A program made the position numbers and the translations under genes. Shown here one piece after another: positions 1-7,999 of a DNA stretch of 64,000 bases. Origin of the DNA: DASQPA01 sp963757335. GTDB taxonomy: Bacteria > Acidobacteriota > Thermoanaerobaculia > Multivoradales > UBA5704. The notes beneath the pieces were generated by a model. That model had not been told where the DNA came from, did no database searches, and worked only from the letters and a program-made list of their open reading frames with translations. Location of the stretch: assembly GCA_963757335.1 (NCBI GenBank), contig CAVWRJ010000004.1:124001-188000 (forward strand). Direction: 5' to 3'. Positions within the stretch are counted from its first letter, which is position 1. Every line of letters starts with the position of its first letter.

Positions 1-531
1 CTCGCCCTCCATGGGCCCTTGCTCTTCGAGCCCTGGATGGAGCGGGTGGAGGATCTGGGCTGCGCCGTCATGCGCCTGCCGGAAGAACTGTGGATGGCGG
101 GGTTCCACCGCCAGATCGTCGACCGGGAGGGGCGGTTCCTGGGCATCGAGCTGGCCGCCGAGTACCAGGGCATCGACCGGCTCGACGATCCTCAGTCCAA
201 GCTGCTTCTCGCGGCGACAGTCATGGCGGTGGGGGAGGCCCTGAAGTGGGACGGATACCGCGGCCCTTTCGGGATCGATGCCTTCCTTCACCGTCTTCCC
301 GACGGCACCACCAGCCTCCATCCGCTGGGGGAGATCAACGCCCGGATGACCTTCGGACTCGTGGCGCGCGCCCTGGTCGACCGGGTGCGCAGGCCGCTCG
401 GTCTCGCTCCTACGGCGCGGGTGCGGCTCCTCTTCGGAAAGCAGTTGCCGGAGGAGGGAGGGACGGTGGTGCCGCTCCTCCTGCCCGGCGCGGACGGGGG
501 AGGCGCGGCCTGGCTGGAGATCCATCCCTGA
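1..531 (+). CDS. ATP-grasp-like protein, C-terminal part (5' end outside window)
   Basis: The frame is open from the first base, so the N-terminus lies outside the window; 176 codons are visible. The stretch GPFGIDAFLH followed by GEINARMTFG resembles the end of an ATP-grasp domain, where a Glu-x-Asn-x-Arg sequence binds the Mg-ATP. The family joins a carboxylate to an amine or thiol, or acts as a peptide or amino-acid ligase; the substrate cannot be told from this fragment. The next gene is convergent, on the other strand, 24 bases after the stop. Family assignment is inferred from the short motif only; a different nucleotide-binding fold is possible. Confidence 0.5.
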   Translation, partial: LALHGPLLFEPWMERVEDLGCAVMRLPEELWMAGFHRQIVDREGRFLGIELAAEYQGIDRLDDPQSKLLLAATVMAVGEALKWDGYRGPFGIDAFLHRLPDGTTSLHPLGEINARMTFGLVARALVDRVRRPLGLAPTARVRLLFGKQLPEEGGTVVPLLLPGADGGGAAWLEIHP

Positions 532-555
532 ACCGACCTTCTGGATCGCGCCCGC

Positions 556-1980
556 TCATCCGAGCCGCACCCGGCCCATCCCGTCCTCGATCGCGATTGT
601 CGTTCCATACGGCTTCGAAAGCTCGGAGAGACCGGTGAGGATCTGCGTTGCCTCCGGGCCGCGGGCGAGGCGCGGGGTACCCCGGCGGTCGACGGGCTGG
701 CCGAAGCCGAGAGTCACCGGATAGAGGTCGATCGCCGTCAGCCGGTCGCCCTCCCAGGTGAGGCGGGGCACGACGCTCTGCCAGAAGCGCCGCTGCTTCC
801 GGTAGCCGACCTTCTCCGCGTAGGCGAGGGGGTCGAGGGTCCGGCTGTCCAGGCCGTAGGCGGCCAGGGCCTCGGCGGGGACGACGCGGACGGTCTCGTA
901 GTGGAAGAGGAAGTTCCCCAGGGAGTAGAAGATCGGCTTCCCTTTATAGATCTCGATACCGCGCAGAACGTGCGGGCCGGCGGCCACGAAGAGGTCGGCG
1001 CCGGCGTCGATCGCGGCATGGGCGAAGGGGGGGAGGAAGGGGGATGGCCGTTCGAGGACCGTGTGCGCCTCGTGGGCGTGGATCGAGGCGATCACCACCC
1101 GCGAGCCGTGCCGGGCCGTGCGGATCGCCTGGACGATGCGCTCGACGTCCCCCTTCCGGCCCTCGACGAGATAGTCGGTGCGGTCGCCGGCCCGGATCGC
1201 CGTCGAATCGAAGTTGGCGAGGTCTTCAGGCCTCGGCGCGGGCGGGTCGACGAGGGGGTCGAACTCCCGGTAGCCCTGGAGCTCTTCGATTTTCGCGTTC
1301 ACCTCCTGCAAGCGGGCGAAGAGGGCGCGGTCGACCTGGACCGTCGCGTCCGCATGGAGCGCGTTGATGCCCGGGCGACCCTTGACGTAGGGGTGGGCGG
1401 GGCCGGCCGGGAAGTACGCGGCGAAAGTCGAGGCGCAGTTGACGTCCGAGATCCGGCCCGCCCCAGAGTCGAAGCTGCCCGGCCGCGCCGCCTGCGCGAG
1501 GTCCGCCCCGGCGCCGGCATGAGCGATGCCGACCCGGTCGAGGTTTTCCAGGCTGGCGAAGAGGCCGTCGTAGCCGTAATCCAGGGTATGGTTGTTGGCC
1601 GTGCCCATGAGCCGCAGGCCGAGAGCGCGAAGCTCGTCGGCGGCCCAGGGGTCGGCGATCCCGTGCGGGTCGACGCCCTTGGGCGACGGGTAGAGCTTCT
1701 GGGGGTCGGCGAGGACGATCTCGGAGTTGCCCCAGGTGCAGTCGACCCCGTGGAGCAACTCGACTAAGGCGAGGAAGTCGGGGTCCCGGATCTCCGAGAC
1801 CCGCCGGGCGAGGATGCAGTCGCCCACCGCCGCCAGGGTGAGCCGGTCGGGGGCGCCCGTGGAAGTCAAAGCGGTCGACTCGCTTCCGGCCCGTGCGGTG
1901 CCGGCCACTCCAGCGACGCCGGCAATCCCAGCGGCACCCGCCGCCTGGGCTACAGTCTTCAGGAAGGTCCGTCGATCCAT
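556..1980 (-). CDS. CapA family (poly-gamma-glutamate capsule-type) metallophosphatase-like protein, Tat-exported
   Basis: 474 residues. The N-terminus MDRRTFLKTV followed by an Ala/Gly-rich hydrophobic stretch is a twin-arginine export signal. CapA-fold motifs follow in order: AVGDCILARR near residue 55, NNHTLDYGYDG in the middle, a His-rich SIHAHEAH, and GPHVLRGIEIYKGKPIFYS plus LGNFLF near the C-terminus. The family has a calcineurin-like phosphoesterase fold and is known from capsule poly-gamma-glutamate synthesis, but many members stand alone with unknown substrates; no capB or capC lies nearby. The start was chosen at the Tat motif although the frame stays open upstream, where it only shadows the divergent pseudouridine synthase gene. 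Export to the periplasm is inferred. Confidence 0.88.
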   Translation of the reverse strand: MDRRTFLKTVAQAAGAAGIAGVAGVAGTARAGSESTALTSTGAPDRLTLAAVGDCILARRVSEIRDPDFLALVELLHGVDCTWGNSEIVLADPQKLYPSPKGVDPHGIADPWAADELRALGLRLMGTANNHTLDYGYDGLFASLENLDRVGIAHAGAGADLAQAARPGSFDSGAGRISDVNCASTFAAYFPAGPAHPYVKGRPGINALHADATVQVDRALFARLQEVNAKIEELQGYREFDPLVDPPAPRPEDLANFDSTAIRAGDRTDYLVEGRKGDVERIVQAIRTARHGSRVVIASIHAHEAHTVLERPSPFLPPFAHAAIDAGADLFVAAGPHVLRGIEIYKGKPIFYSLGNFLFHYETVRVVPAEALAAYGLDSRTLDPLAYAEKVGYRKQRRFWQSVVPRLTWEGDRLTAIDLYPVTLGFGQPVDRRGTPRLARGPEATQILTGLSELSKPYGTTIAIEDGMGRVRLG

Positions 1981-2040
1981 GCCTGCCCCTCTTGGTGATC
2001 CGCTCCTGCTCTTACGTCTCCTCGCCTCCGGGGTTGCGCC

Positions 2041-3039
2041 CTGAGCGTCACGACGAAGGTCTTCCGGGTCGAGCCTGGCGACGCCCGGGGGGGAAGAGAG
2101 GGGCGGGAGCGGCTGGACCGCGCCGTCCAGCGGCGTCTGGCCCACATCCCGTCGATCTCGCGGACGGTCGTCCAGGCCTGGATCGAGGCCGGGGAGGTGC
2201 GGGTGAACGGTATCCAGGTCTTCCGCCCCGGCGTCCGGCTCTCTCCCGGCGACGAGGTCGAGGTCACCCGTCCCGAGGCGCCGCCGCTCGCCGCTCCCAC
2301 CCCCACCGAGATGGCGCTCGACGTCCTCTATGAGGACGACTGGCTCCTCGCCTTGAACAAGCCGCCAGGCCTCCTCGTCCATCCCACCCCCCGGGTCCGC
2401 GAGGGCACCCTCTGGAACGGCCTCCTCTTCCGCGCCCGGGAATGGAGCGAAGGGAGCCTCCCCGGCCTCGCCCACCGCCTGGACCGCGACACCTCGGGGG
2501 TCCTGCTGGTGGCGAAGAGCCGCCCGGTCGTCGCCGCCCTCATGCGGTCGCTGCGCTCGAAAGGGACCGAGAAGGAGTACCTGGCGCTCGTCTACGGCCA
2601 GGCCCTCGGGAGCAAGGGGAGGATCGATCTGGGGATCTTGCGCGATCCGGTGCACGGCAAGCGCTGGGCCGCTTCCAAGACCGCGGGCCTGCCGTCGAGC
2701 ACCCTCTGGGAGCGGCTCGGGGAGTCGGCGCGGGCGCCCCTCACCCTCCTCGCCTGCCGGCTCTTGACCGGGAGGACCCACCAGATCCGGGTCCACCTCG
2801 CGGCCAAGGGCTGGCCGATCGTCGGCGATCCCCTCTACGGGGAGCCGCGCCACCTGGGCATCGCAGATGCCGAGATCGCCCGCTGCTGCCGGGACTTCCC
2901 CCGCCAGGCGCTCCACGCGCGGCGGTTGACCTTCGTGCACCCGGTGACCCGGGAACGGCTGGAGATCGAGGCGCCGGTGCCGGGGGATCTACGGGAGCTG
3001 CTTGGGAGGGCCGGGGTGGAGGCCGCTACGACGGCATGA
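2041..3039 (+). CDS. RluA-family 23S rRNA pseudouridine synthase
   Basis: The protein has an N-terminal S4 RNA-binding domain (RLDRAVQRRL through VRVNGIQVFRPG) and a RluA catalytic domain with the signature AHRLDRDTSGVLLVAKS, whose Asp is the catalytic residue, and LLTGRTHQIRVHLA. It should convert specific uridines in rRNA to pseudouridine in the cytoplasm. Start: an in-frame TGA lies at 1996-1998, and no ATG, GTG or TTG follows until GTG 2197, which would cut the S4 domain in half. CTG at 2041 is therefore used here, giving 332 residues; an undetected base error upstream is an alternative. It diverges from the CapA gene and its 3' end overlaps the convergent HepT-like gene by 14 bases. Confidence 0.85.
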   Translation: MSVTTKVFRVEPGDARGGREGRERLDRAVQRRLAHIPSISRTVVQAWIEAGEVRVNGIQVFRPGVRLSPGDEVEVTRPEAPPLAAPTPTEMALDVLYEDDWLLALNKPPGLLVHPTPRVREGTLWNGLLFRAREWSEGSLPGLAHRLDRDTSGVLLVAKSRPVVAALMRSLRSKGTEKEYLALVYGQALGSKGRIDLGILRDPVHGKRWAASKTAGLPSSTLWERLGESARAPLTLLACRLLTGRTHQIRVHLAAKGWPIVGDPLYGEPRHLGIADAEIARCCRDFPRQALHARRLTFVHPVTRERLEIEAPVPGDLRELLGRAGVEAATTA

Positions 3040-3436
3040 CCTGCTGCCGGATCGCCTGGACGAAGCCGAGGAAGGCGTCCAGCTGGTCGGTCGCGGTGCT
3101 CTCTACGAGCTCCAGGTCGACCCTCTCGTAGTCGTAGACCAGGGTGTTGCGGAGCTTCACCCAATCCCGCAGCCGAGCGGCGAGGTCGGCCTGCACCCAG
3201 CCGTTGCGGGTCAGGGAGTCGATCAGCCCGCGGCTCTCGGACTCGCCGGGGCGCTCGTCGGAGAGCAGGTTGGCGGCGATGTCGAGCATGGCCTGGACGG
3301 CGACCTCCAAGCTGCGCTCGACGAAGCGCCGCTCGCGCACGTCCTCCTGGATGTCGGCCGGGTGGCCGAGGTCCCGGAGCTCCTGCACGCAGGTTTCGAT
3401 GTGGAGAAGCTTTCTCGCGATCAGGTCACGGTCCAT
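3026..3436 (-). CDS. HepT-like (DUF86/HEPN family) protein, orphan
   Basis: 136 residues, predicted all-helical. The pattern AMLDIAANLLSDE and RNTLVYDY fits the DUF86/HepT group of HEPN-fold RNases, toxins that normally pair with a MNT nucleotidyltransferase antitoxin. The usual active site is R-x4-H-x-Y. Here the corresponding stretch reads R-NTLV-Y-D-Y, so the catalytic His is replaced by Tyr. No MNT partner is encoded next to it, so it may be an inactive remnant or have another role. ATG at 3436 is preceded by another ATG at 3439; either could be used. The 3' end overlaps the convergent pseudouridine synthase gene by 14 bases. Confidence 0.7.
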   Translation of the reverse strand: MDRDLIARKLLHIETCVQELRDLGHPADIQEDVRERRFVERSLEVAVQAMLDIAANLLSDERPGESESRGLIDSLTRNGWVQADLAARLRDWVKLRNTLVYDYERVDLELVESTATDQLDAFLGFVQAIRQQVMPS

Positions 3437-3585
3437 CATCGGCCGAGGATAGCGTTTCCGGGCAGCGCCGGCTACCGCGGAGGACTGCAAGAGTCGCTTC
3501 GAGCCGCCTATAGGTCTGCCCGAGGGCTCGCGGCACGCTCCGCGGGGCGGGGAAAGCCGTTCCGGCGCCGTTTCAGCAAGGCAAC

Positions 3586-3900
3586 CTACCTGTCGTAAGC
3601 GGAGTCGTGGTCCGGATGAAGAGAGACGAATCGGAGCCAGTCTCCGTCCCGGCAGCAGACGGCCCGGAAGGCTTTTCCCATTCGCAAGCTGTACAGCCGC
3701 TCGTTCTTGGGCCCGACGTGGGAATGGATGGCTTCCCATCGCAGCCCGGCATCTCGATAGACCTGATCCCAGCTCATCGCCCAGAGCTTTCGTAAGGTGA
3801 GCAGCACGTTGTGCTGCTGCTCTCTCGAAAGCGCAAAGAGCTGCTGCTGAAAGGCCGGGCTATTGAGATCGAGTCGAACCCGAACGCTGGCGGGGGGCAC
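3586..3900 (-). CDS. RelE/ParE-superfamily toxin of a type II toxin-antitoxin pair
   Basis: 104 residues, a typical length for RelE-like toxins. The sequence ends with the usual pattern of a RelE fold: YSLRMGKAFRAVCCRDGDWLRFVSLHPDHDSAY, quoted here as the segments YSLRMGKAFRAV and LRFVSLHPDHDSAY. The basic residues and the His near the C-terminus fit a ribosome-dependent mRNA interferase, though activity is inferred. The gene starts inside the upstream gene, overlapping it by 41 bases, which is the normal antitoxin-then-toxin order with translational coupling. Together with 3860-4168 it makes a compact addiction module. Confidence 0.72.
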   Translation of the reverse strand: MPPASVRVRLDLNSPAFQQQLFALSREQQHNVLLTLRKLWAMSWDQVYRDAGLRWEAIHSHVGPKNERLYSLRMGKAFRAVCCRDGDWLRFVSLHPDHDSAYDR

Positions 3901-4168
3901 CGGTCAACCTCTCCTCGAGCTCGTCCAGATCGGTCTCGCGGGGCGGGTTCTGTCGCATCCATTCGAGGGACTCTTCAATCTTCGCCTTGACCTCGGGCGC
4001 GTGGAGCCACCGCTCGCTGTCGGGGACGAAGTCCCCTGCCTTGATGACCCAGACTCCCGGCTCCAACTGTTCGACGAGGACGTGACGTCCCGCATATTCC
4101 TTGCCCAGGGAAATCTGGCCGCTGCTGCCGACCGTCTTGATGACCACGGCGTCCTCCTCGTGCTGCAT
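3860..4168 (-). CDS. AbrB/MazE-like antitoxin
   Basis: 102 residues. The N-terminal half (VVIKTVGSSGQISLGKEYAG followed by VLVEQLEPGVWVIKAGDFV) has the beta-strand pattern of a SpoVT/AbrB swapped-hairpin DNA-binding domain. The C-terminal half (helical, acidic, with EESLEWMRQN) would be the toxin-binding tail. It overlaps the start of the RelE-like toxin by 41 bases. Antitoxins of this type usually repress their own promoter, which would lie in the 149 bases between this gene and the divergent halogenase-like gene; no clear operator was seen there. Confidence 0.68.
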   Translation of the reverse strand: MQHEEDAVVIKTVGSSGQISLGKEYAGRHVLVEQLEPGVWVIKAGDFVPDSERWLHAPEVKAKIEESLEWMRQNPPRETDLDELEERLTGAPRQRSGSTRSQ

Positions 4169-4317
4169 TATGGCATGATCGAGAGGGTGACGTCCATGTC
4201 TGGCCGGACAGCTTTTCCGCGCTGCCCAGCTCGTAACAATCCCGCCCCCGAAACGCCTGATCCATTACCCGCCCCGCTGCCCTTCCGCCGCGGGATCTTG
4301 CTATCCTCAAGAGTGCC

Positions 4318-6111
4318 ATGGAAAAGAATCGCTACGACGTGCTGATCGTAGGGGGCGGCCTCGCGGGGCTCACCCTCGCCCGTCAGATCCTCATGCAGTC
4401 GGAGAAGACGGTGCTCCAGATCGACCGGCGCACCCTCCCGCCGCCGCGGCAGAAGGTGGGGGAGGCCACGGTGCAGATGAGCGGTTACTACTATGGCAAG
4501 GTGCTCGACCTCGAGGACTATCTGCTCGTCGAGCATTACCTCAAGTACAACCTGCGCTTCTACTGGCCGTCGAACGACCGGCCGACCGAGAGGTACGAGG
4601 AGCTCAGCCAGTCGTTTATCCGCAACATCTCGAATATTCCGACCTATCAGCTCGATCGCAACAAGTTCGAGGGCGAGGTGCTGCGCCGAAACCTGCTGTC
4701 CCCCAACTATCGATGTATTCAATCGACCGGGGAGCTCGCGCTCGAGCTCGGCAAGGGCGGCGCGCCGCACGCCTTCCGCTTCCGGACGGAGGAGGGCGAG
4801 GAGGTGGTGGGGGAGGCCGGCTGGGTGGTCGACGCCTCGGGGCGGAACAAGGTTCTGCAGAAGAAGCTCGGTCTCGCCCGCCGGAGCCCCATCCGCCACG
4901 GCGCCACCTTCGCCTGGGTAGACGGGGTCGTCGACATCGAGCGCCTGACCGACCTCTCCCAGAAGGAGATCCGGCTCCGCCCCGATCGCTCGGCGCTCGG
5001 CCACTTCCCGGCCCTCCTCGCCACCAACCACTTCTGCGGCGAGGGCTTCTGGTTCTGGGTCATCCCTCTCCACGACCGCACCAGCCTGGGGCTGGTCTAC
5101 GATGTAGATTGCGTGCCGCGGGCGGAGGTGGGCTCGGGGCCGAAGATGGTCGAGTGGATCTGCCAGCGCTATCCGCTCTTCGCCCGCGCCCTCGCCGGCC
5201 GGGAGGTGATCGACGCGTCGGGCTTCGTCGACTTCGCCCACGACTGCGCCCAGACCCTCTCCGCCGACCGCTGGGCGCTGACCGGCGAGGCCTGCCGCTT
5301 CACCGACCCCCTCTACAGCCCGGGCGGCGACCTGATCTCGCTCTACAACACCCTCATCTGCGACGCCATTTTGACCCCCGACGCCACCCGGCTACCGGGG
5401 AAGGTGCGGCTCTACGAGCAGTTGGCGCGCTCGCTCTACGAAGCCTACGTGCCGAGTTACGCCATCAGCTACCAGACCCTGGGGGACCAGGAGGCCTACT
5501 CGCTCCGCTACGCCTGGGAGCTCGCCATCTACTTCTCCTTCTACGTCTTTCCGTTTATCAATGACCTCTTTACTGATCCCACCTTCGGCACCGGCTTCCT
5601 GCGCCGCTTCGCCCGCTTGGGGCCGATCAACCGCGGCCTCCACGAGCTGCTCGTGGGCTTCTACTACTGGAAGCGGGACCGCGGCGAGCCGGCGCCCGCC
5701 GGGCCGGTCTTCTTCGATTTCTACGAGGTCCCGGCGCTCAAGGCGGCGGAGACCTGCTTTTACAAGGTCGGTTTCTCCTCGGAGGAGGCGCGGCGGGTGC
5801 TCGACGAGCAGCTCGACAACCTGGAGGACCTGGCGCGCTTCATCTACGCTCACGTCGCCTCGGTCGTCACCGGCGACGCCCGCGCCCTCTCGCGGCCGTT
5901 CGTGCACGGGATCGACGTCGCCCATCTCGCCTTCGCGCCGGAGACCATGGCAAAGCAGGTGAACGCCGTGCCGCCGGGGGCCTCGGCCTACGCCTGGAAG
6001 CTCCCACCACCTTGCATGGCTCGGTTCCGCGGGGTGCCTAATACGGCGGCGGTGCCAGAGGTGCCGGCGGTGCCGAAGACGGAGACGGCCCCGATGGTCG
6101 CGGAGAGGTGA
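4318..6111 (+). CDS. FAD-dependent halogenase-family monooxygenase
   Basis: 597 residues. Residues about 6-35 form the FAD-binding Rossmann motif (YDVLIVGGGLAGLTLAR). Near residue 244 the segment FWFWVIP contains W-x-W-x-I-P, the motif that separates flavin-dependent halogenases from ordinary flavoprotein monooxygenases, and a second FAD motif GEACRFTDPLYSPGGD follows. The protein is therefore probably a FADH2-using halogenase or a close relative acting on an ACP-bound or free intermediate. The tail after about residue 560 is Pro/Ala/Val-rich and probably disordered. It is the first gene of the biosynthetic operon; its TGA overlaps the GTG of the carotenoid oxygenase gene (GTGA at 6108-6111). 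Some family members do not halogenate, so chlorination is not proven. Confidence 0.78.
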   Translation: MEKNRYDVLIVGGGLAGLTLARQILMQSEKTVLQIDRRTLPPPRQKVGEATVQMSGYYYGKVLDLEDYLLVEHYLKYNLRFYWPSNDRPTERYEELSQSFIRNISNIPTYQLDRNKFEGEVLRRNLLSPNYRCIQSTGELALELGKGGAPHAFRFRTEEGEEVVGEAGWVVDASGRNKVLQKKLGLARRSPIRHGATFAWVDGVVDIERLTDLSQKEIRLRPDRSALGHFPALLATNHFCGEGFWFWVIPLHDRTSLGLVYDVDCVPRAEVGSGPKMVEWICQRYPLFARALAGREVIDASGFVDFAHDCAQTLSADRWALTGEACRFTDPLYSPGGDLISLYNTLICDAILTPDATRLPGKVRLYEQLARSLYEAYVPSYAISYQTLGDQEAYSLRYAWELAIYFSFYVFPFINDLFTDPTFGTGFLRRFARLGPINRGLHELLVGFYYWKRDRGEPAPAGPVFFDFYEVPALKAAETCFYKVGFSSEEARRVLDEQLDNLEDLARFIYAHVASVVTGDARALSRPFVHGIDVAHLAFAPETMAKQVNAVPPGASAYAWKLPPPCMARFRGVPNTAAVPEVPAVPKTETAPMVAER

Positions 6112-7547
6112 GTATCGACGCCGCCGACCATGCCCCGGGGCTCGAACGGGCCTTCGCCCGGATCCCCGAGGAGCGCTCCTACACCCTGTCGCGGATTACG
6201 GGGCGGATTCCCCCCTATGTCCGCGGCACCTACTACCTGAACGGCCCGGCGCGCTTCTCCCGGGCCGGGCTCGCCTACCGGCACTGGCTGGACGGCGACG
6301 GCATGGTCGCGGCCCTCCGTTTCACCGCGGACGGGGTGCGCTTCAGAAACCGTTTCGTGCGGAGCGCCAAGTGGATGGGGGAGGAGGCCGCCGGCCGGGC
6401 CCTCTTCCGCGCCTTCGGCACCGCCTTCCCCGGCGACCAGCTGCTGCGCGGCATCGCCCTCGCGTCACCGGTCAACGTCAGCGTCTACCCTTTCGCCGGC
6501 CGGCTTTTGGCCTTCGGCGAGCAGGGGCTCCCCTGGGAGCTCGATCCAGAGACCCTGGAGACGGTGGGGCCCTACACCTTCGGCGGTGCCTTGAACGAGG
6601 TCTCGCCGCTCGCCGCCCACGCCAAGATCGATCCCCTGACCGGCGAGCTGTGGAACTTCGGCATCTCCTTCGCGGCTTCCGAGGCGCGGCTCAACCTCTA
6701 CCGTTTCTCGCCCGAGGGAGCGCTCCTCTCCCGGCGCCGGCTGCCGCTCTCGATCCCCTCCTCGCTCCACGACTTCTGCCTGGCGCCGCGGCATGTCGCC
6801 TTCTACTTGAGCCCCTACCGGCTCGACATGGGAGTGCTGGCGGCGGGCGGGACCTTGGACGACGCCCTCGCCTGGGAGCCGGAGCGGGGGAGCCGGCTCC
6901 TCGTCGTCTCCCGGGAGACCGGGGAGGCGGTGGCCGAGGTGCCGCTGGGGGAACGCTACTCGCTCCACGCCATCAACGCCTGGGAGGAGGGGGACCGCTT
7001 CGTCGTCGACGCCCTGGAGCTCGACCGGCCGGTCTACGACCAGTACCGGGTCGTCCCCGACCTCTTCACCGGGGTGGCCCCCGGCCGGCCCGTCCGCCTC
7101 ACGGTCGATCTGACCCCGGGAACTTCGGGGACCTTGATCGGGCACGCCGAGATCGCCTACGACCGGGCACCCGACTTTCCGGCCATCGACCCGCGCCGCT
7201 TCGGACAGCGGGCGGACGACGTCTGGATGCTGGGGATCTCTGCCACCGGGCGCCCCGGGCGCAAGTTCTTCGATCAGCTCGTGCGGGTCGACTTCGGCGA
7301 TCCGGCGGCGGTCGACCTCTGGCCGGCGCCGGCCGGGAGCTATCTGGCGGGGGAGCCCGCCTTCGTGCCCGACCCCGGGGAAACCCGGGCCGGCTCGGTC
7401 CTAGTCCCCCTCTTCGACGCCGTACGGGAGGCGACCTCTTTTCTCCTCTTCGACGCTTTCGACGTGGCGGCCGGACCGCGGGCGGTACTGCCTTTGGAGA
7501 GCCCGCTCCACCTCGCGTTCCACTCGTTTTTCGAGCCCGCTCCATAA
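6108..7547 (+). CDS. Carotenoid cleavage oxygenase family protein
   Basis: 479 residues, a normal length for the carotenoid oxygenase (RPE65/CCO) seven-bladed propeller. The four iron-binding His are visible in the expected order: HAKIDP near residue 170, SLHDFCL near 219, SLHAINAWEE near 286 and LAFHSFF near 470. The N-terminus has RIPPYVRGTYYLNGPARF and the HWLDGDGMV motif. Members cleave a C=C bond of polyenes or stilbenes with O2, or isomerise. Start is GTG at 6108, overlapping the stop of the halogenase gene by four bases, so the two are likely made together. The polyene substrate would be made by the downstream ketosynthase/CrtI-like enzymes; this is inference. Confidence 0.88.
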   Translation: MSIDAADHAPGLERAFARIPEERSYTLSRITGRIPPYVRGTYYLNGPARFSRAGLAYRHWLDGDGMVAALRFTADGVRFRNRFVRSAKWMGEEAAGRALFRAFGTAFPGDQLLRGIALASPVNVSVYPFAGRLLAFGEQGLPWELDPETLETVGPYTFGGALNEVSPLAAHAKIDPLTGELWNFGISFAASEARLNLYRFSPEGALLSRRRLPLSIPSSLHDFCLAPRHVAFYLSPYRLDMGVLAAGGTLDDALAWEPERGSRLLVVSRETGEAVAEVPLGERYSLHAINAWEEGDRFVVDALELDRPVYDQYRVVPDLFTGVAPGRPVRLTVDLTPGTSGTLIGHAEIAYDRAPDFPAIDPRRFGQRADDVWMLGISATGRPGRKFFDQLVRVDFGDPAAVDLWPAPAGSYLAGEPAFVPDPGETRAGSVLVPLFDAVREATSFLLFDAFDVAAGPRAVLPLESPLHLAFHSFFEPAP

Positions 7548-7699
7548 AGGCGAAAAACCCGTAACGAAAGCCCGTTCCGGGCGCCAAAGAGAAGGAGTGC
7601 AATGCGTCGATCGTTCAACGGTTGCGCTTCTTTGATTCGGGTAATGTCGAGGTGGGAGATAGCATAGGGCCAGCGCCGACTACGATATGGAGGAGAGAG

Positions 7700-7999
7700 A
7701 TGGAAACGCCAGAGATCAGGACCAAAATCAAGCAGATCATCGGCCAGGTGGCCGGGCTCGACCCGGCGAAGATCGGCGACCACGCCACTCTCCGGGAGGA
7801 GCTCAACCTCGATTCGCTCTCTCTCCTGGAGATCGGAGTGGACGTCGATTACGCCTTCAAGCTCGGTCTGCCGGACGAGCGCTACCGCGAGATCCAGGGC
7901 CTCGACGACATGGTGGAGCTCGTCCTCGGGCAGCTGGCAGGGCCGGCAGGGTCGGCGGAGATGGACGCGAGGTCGGAGGTACGGTCGGGGGTCGCTTGA
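7700..7999 (+). CDS. Acyl carrier protein
   Basis: 99 residues. The segment LREELNLDSLSLLEIGVDVD contains the D-S-L motif whose Ser takes the 4'-phosphopantetheine arm; flanking helices match the four-helix ACP fold. A GGAGGAGAG ribosome-binding site sits just before ATG 7700, which decides the start. The C-terminal 20 residues are an extra tail beyond a usual 80-residue ACP. The 150 bases before it after the carotenoid oxygenase gene are the only real gap in the operon and may hold an internal promoter. Its TGA overlaps the TTG start of the ketosynthase, so this ACP is very likely the carrier for that KS. Confidence 0.9.
   Translation: METPEIRTKIKQIIGQVAGLDPAKIGDHATLREELNLDSLSLLEIGVDVDYAFKLGLPDERYREIQGLDDMVELVLGQLAGPAGSAEMDARSEVRSGVA

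Noticed and set aside
556..2940. 794-residue minus-strand protein extending across the pseudouridine synthase gene
   Set aside because: The part upstream of 1980 is antisense to a well-supported gene; the Tat signal marks the real start.
7340..7783. Minus-strand gene opposite the end of the carotenoid oxygenase and the ACP start
   Set aside because: Shadow frame with no domain or ribosome site.
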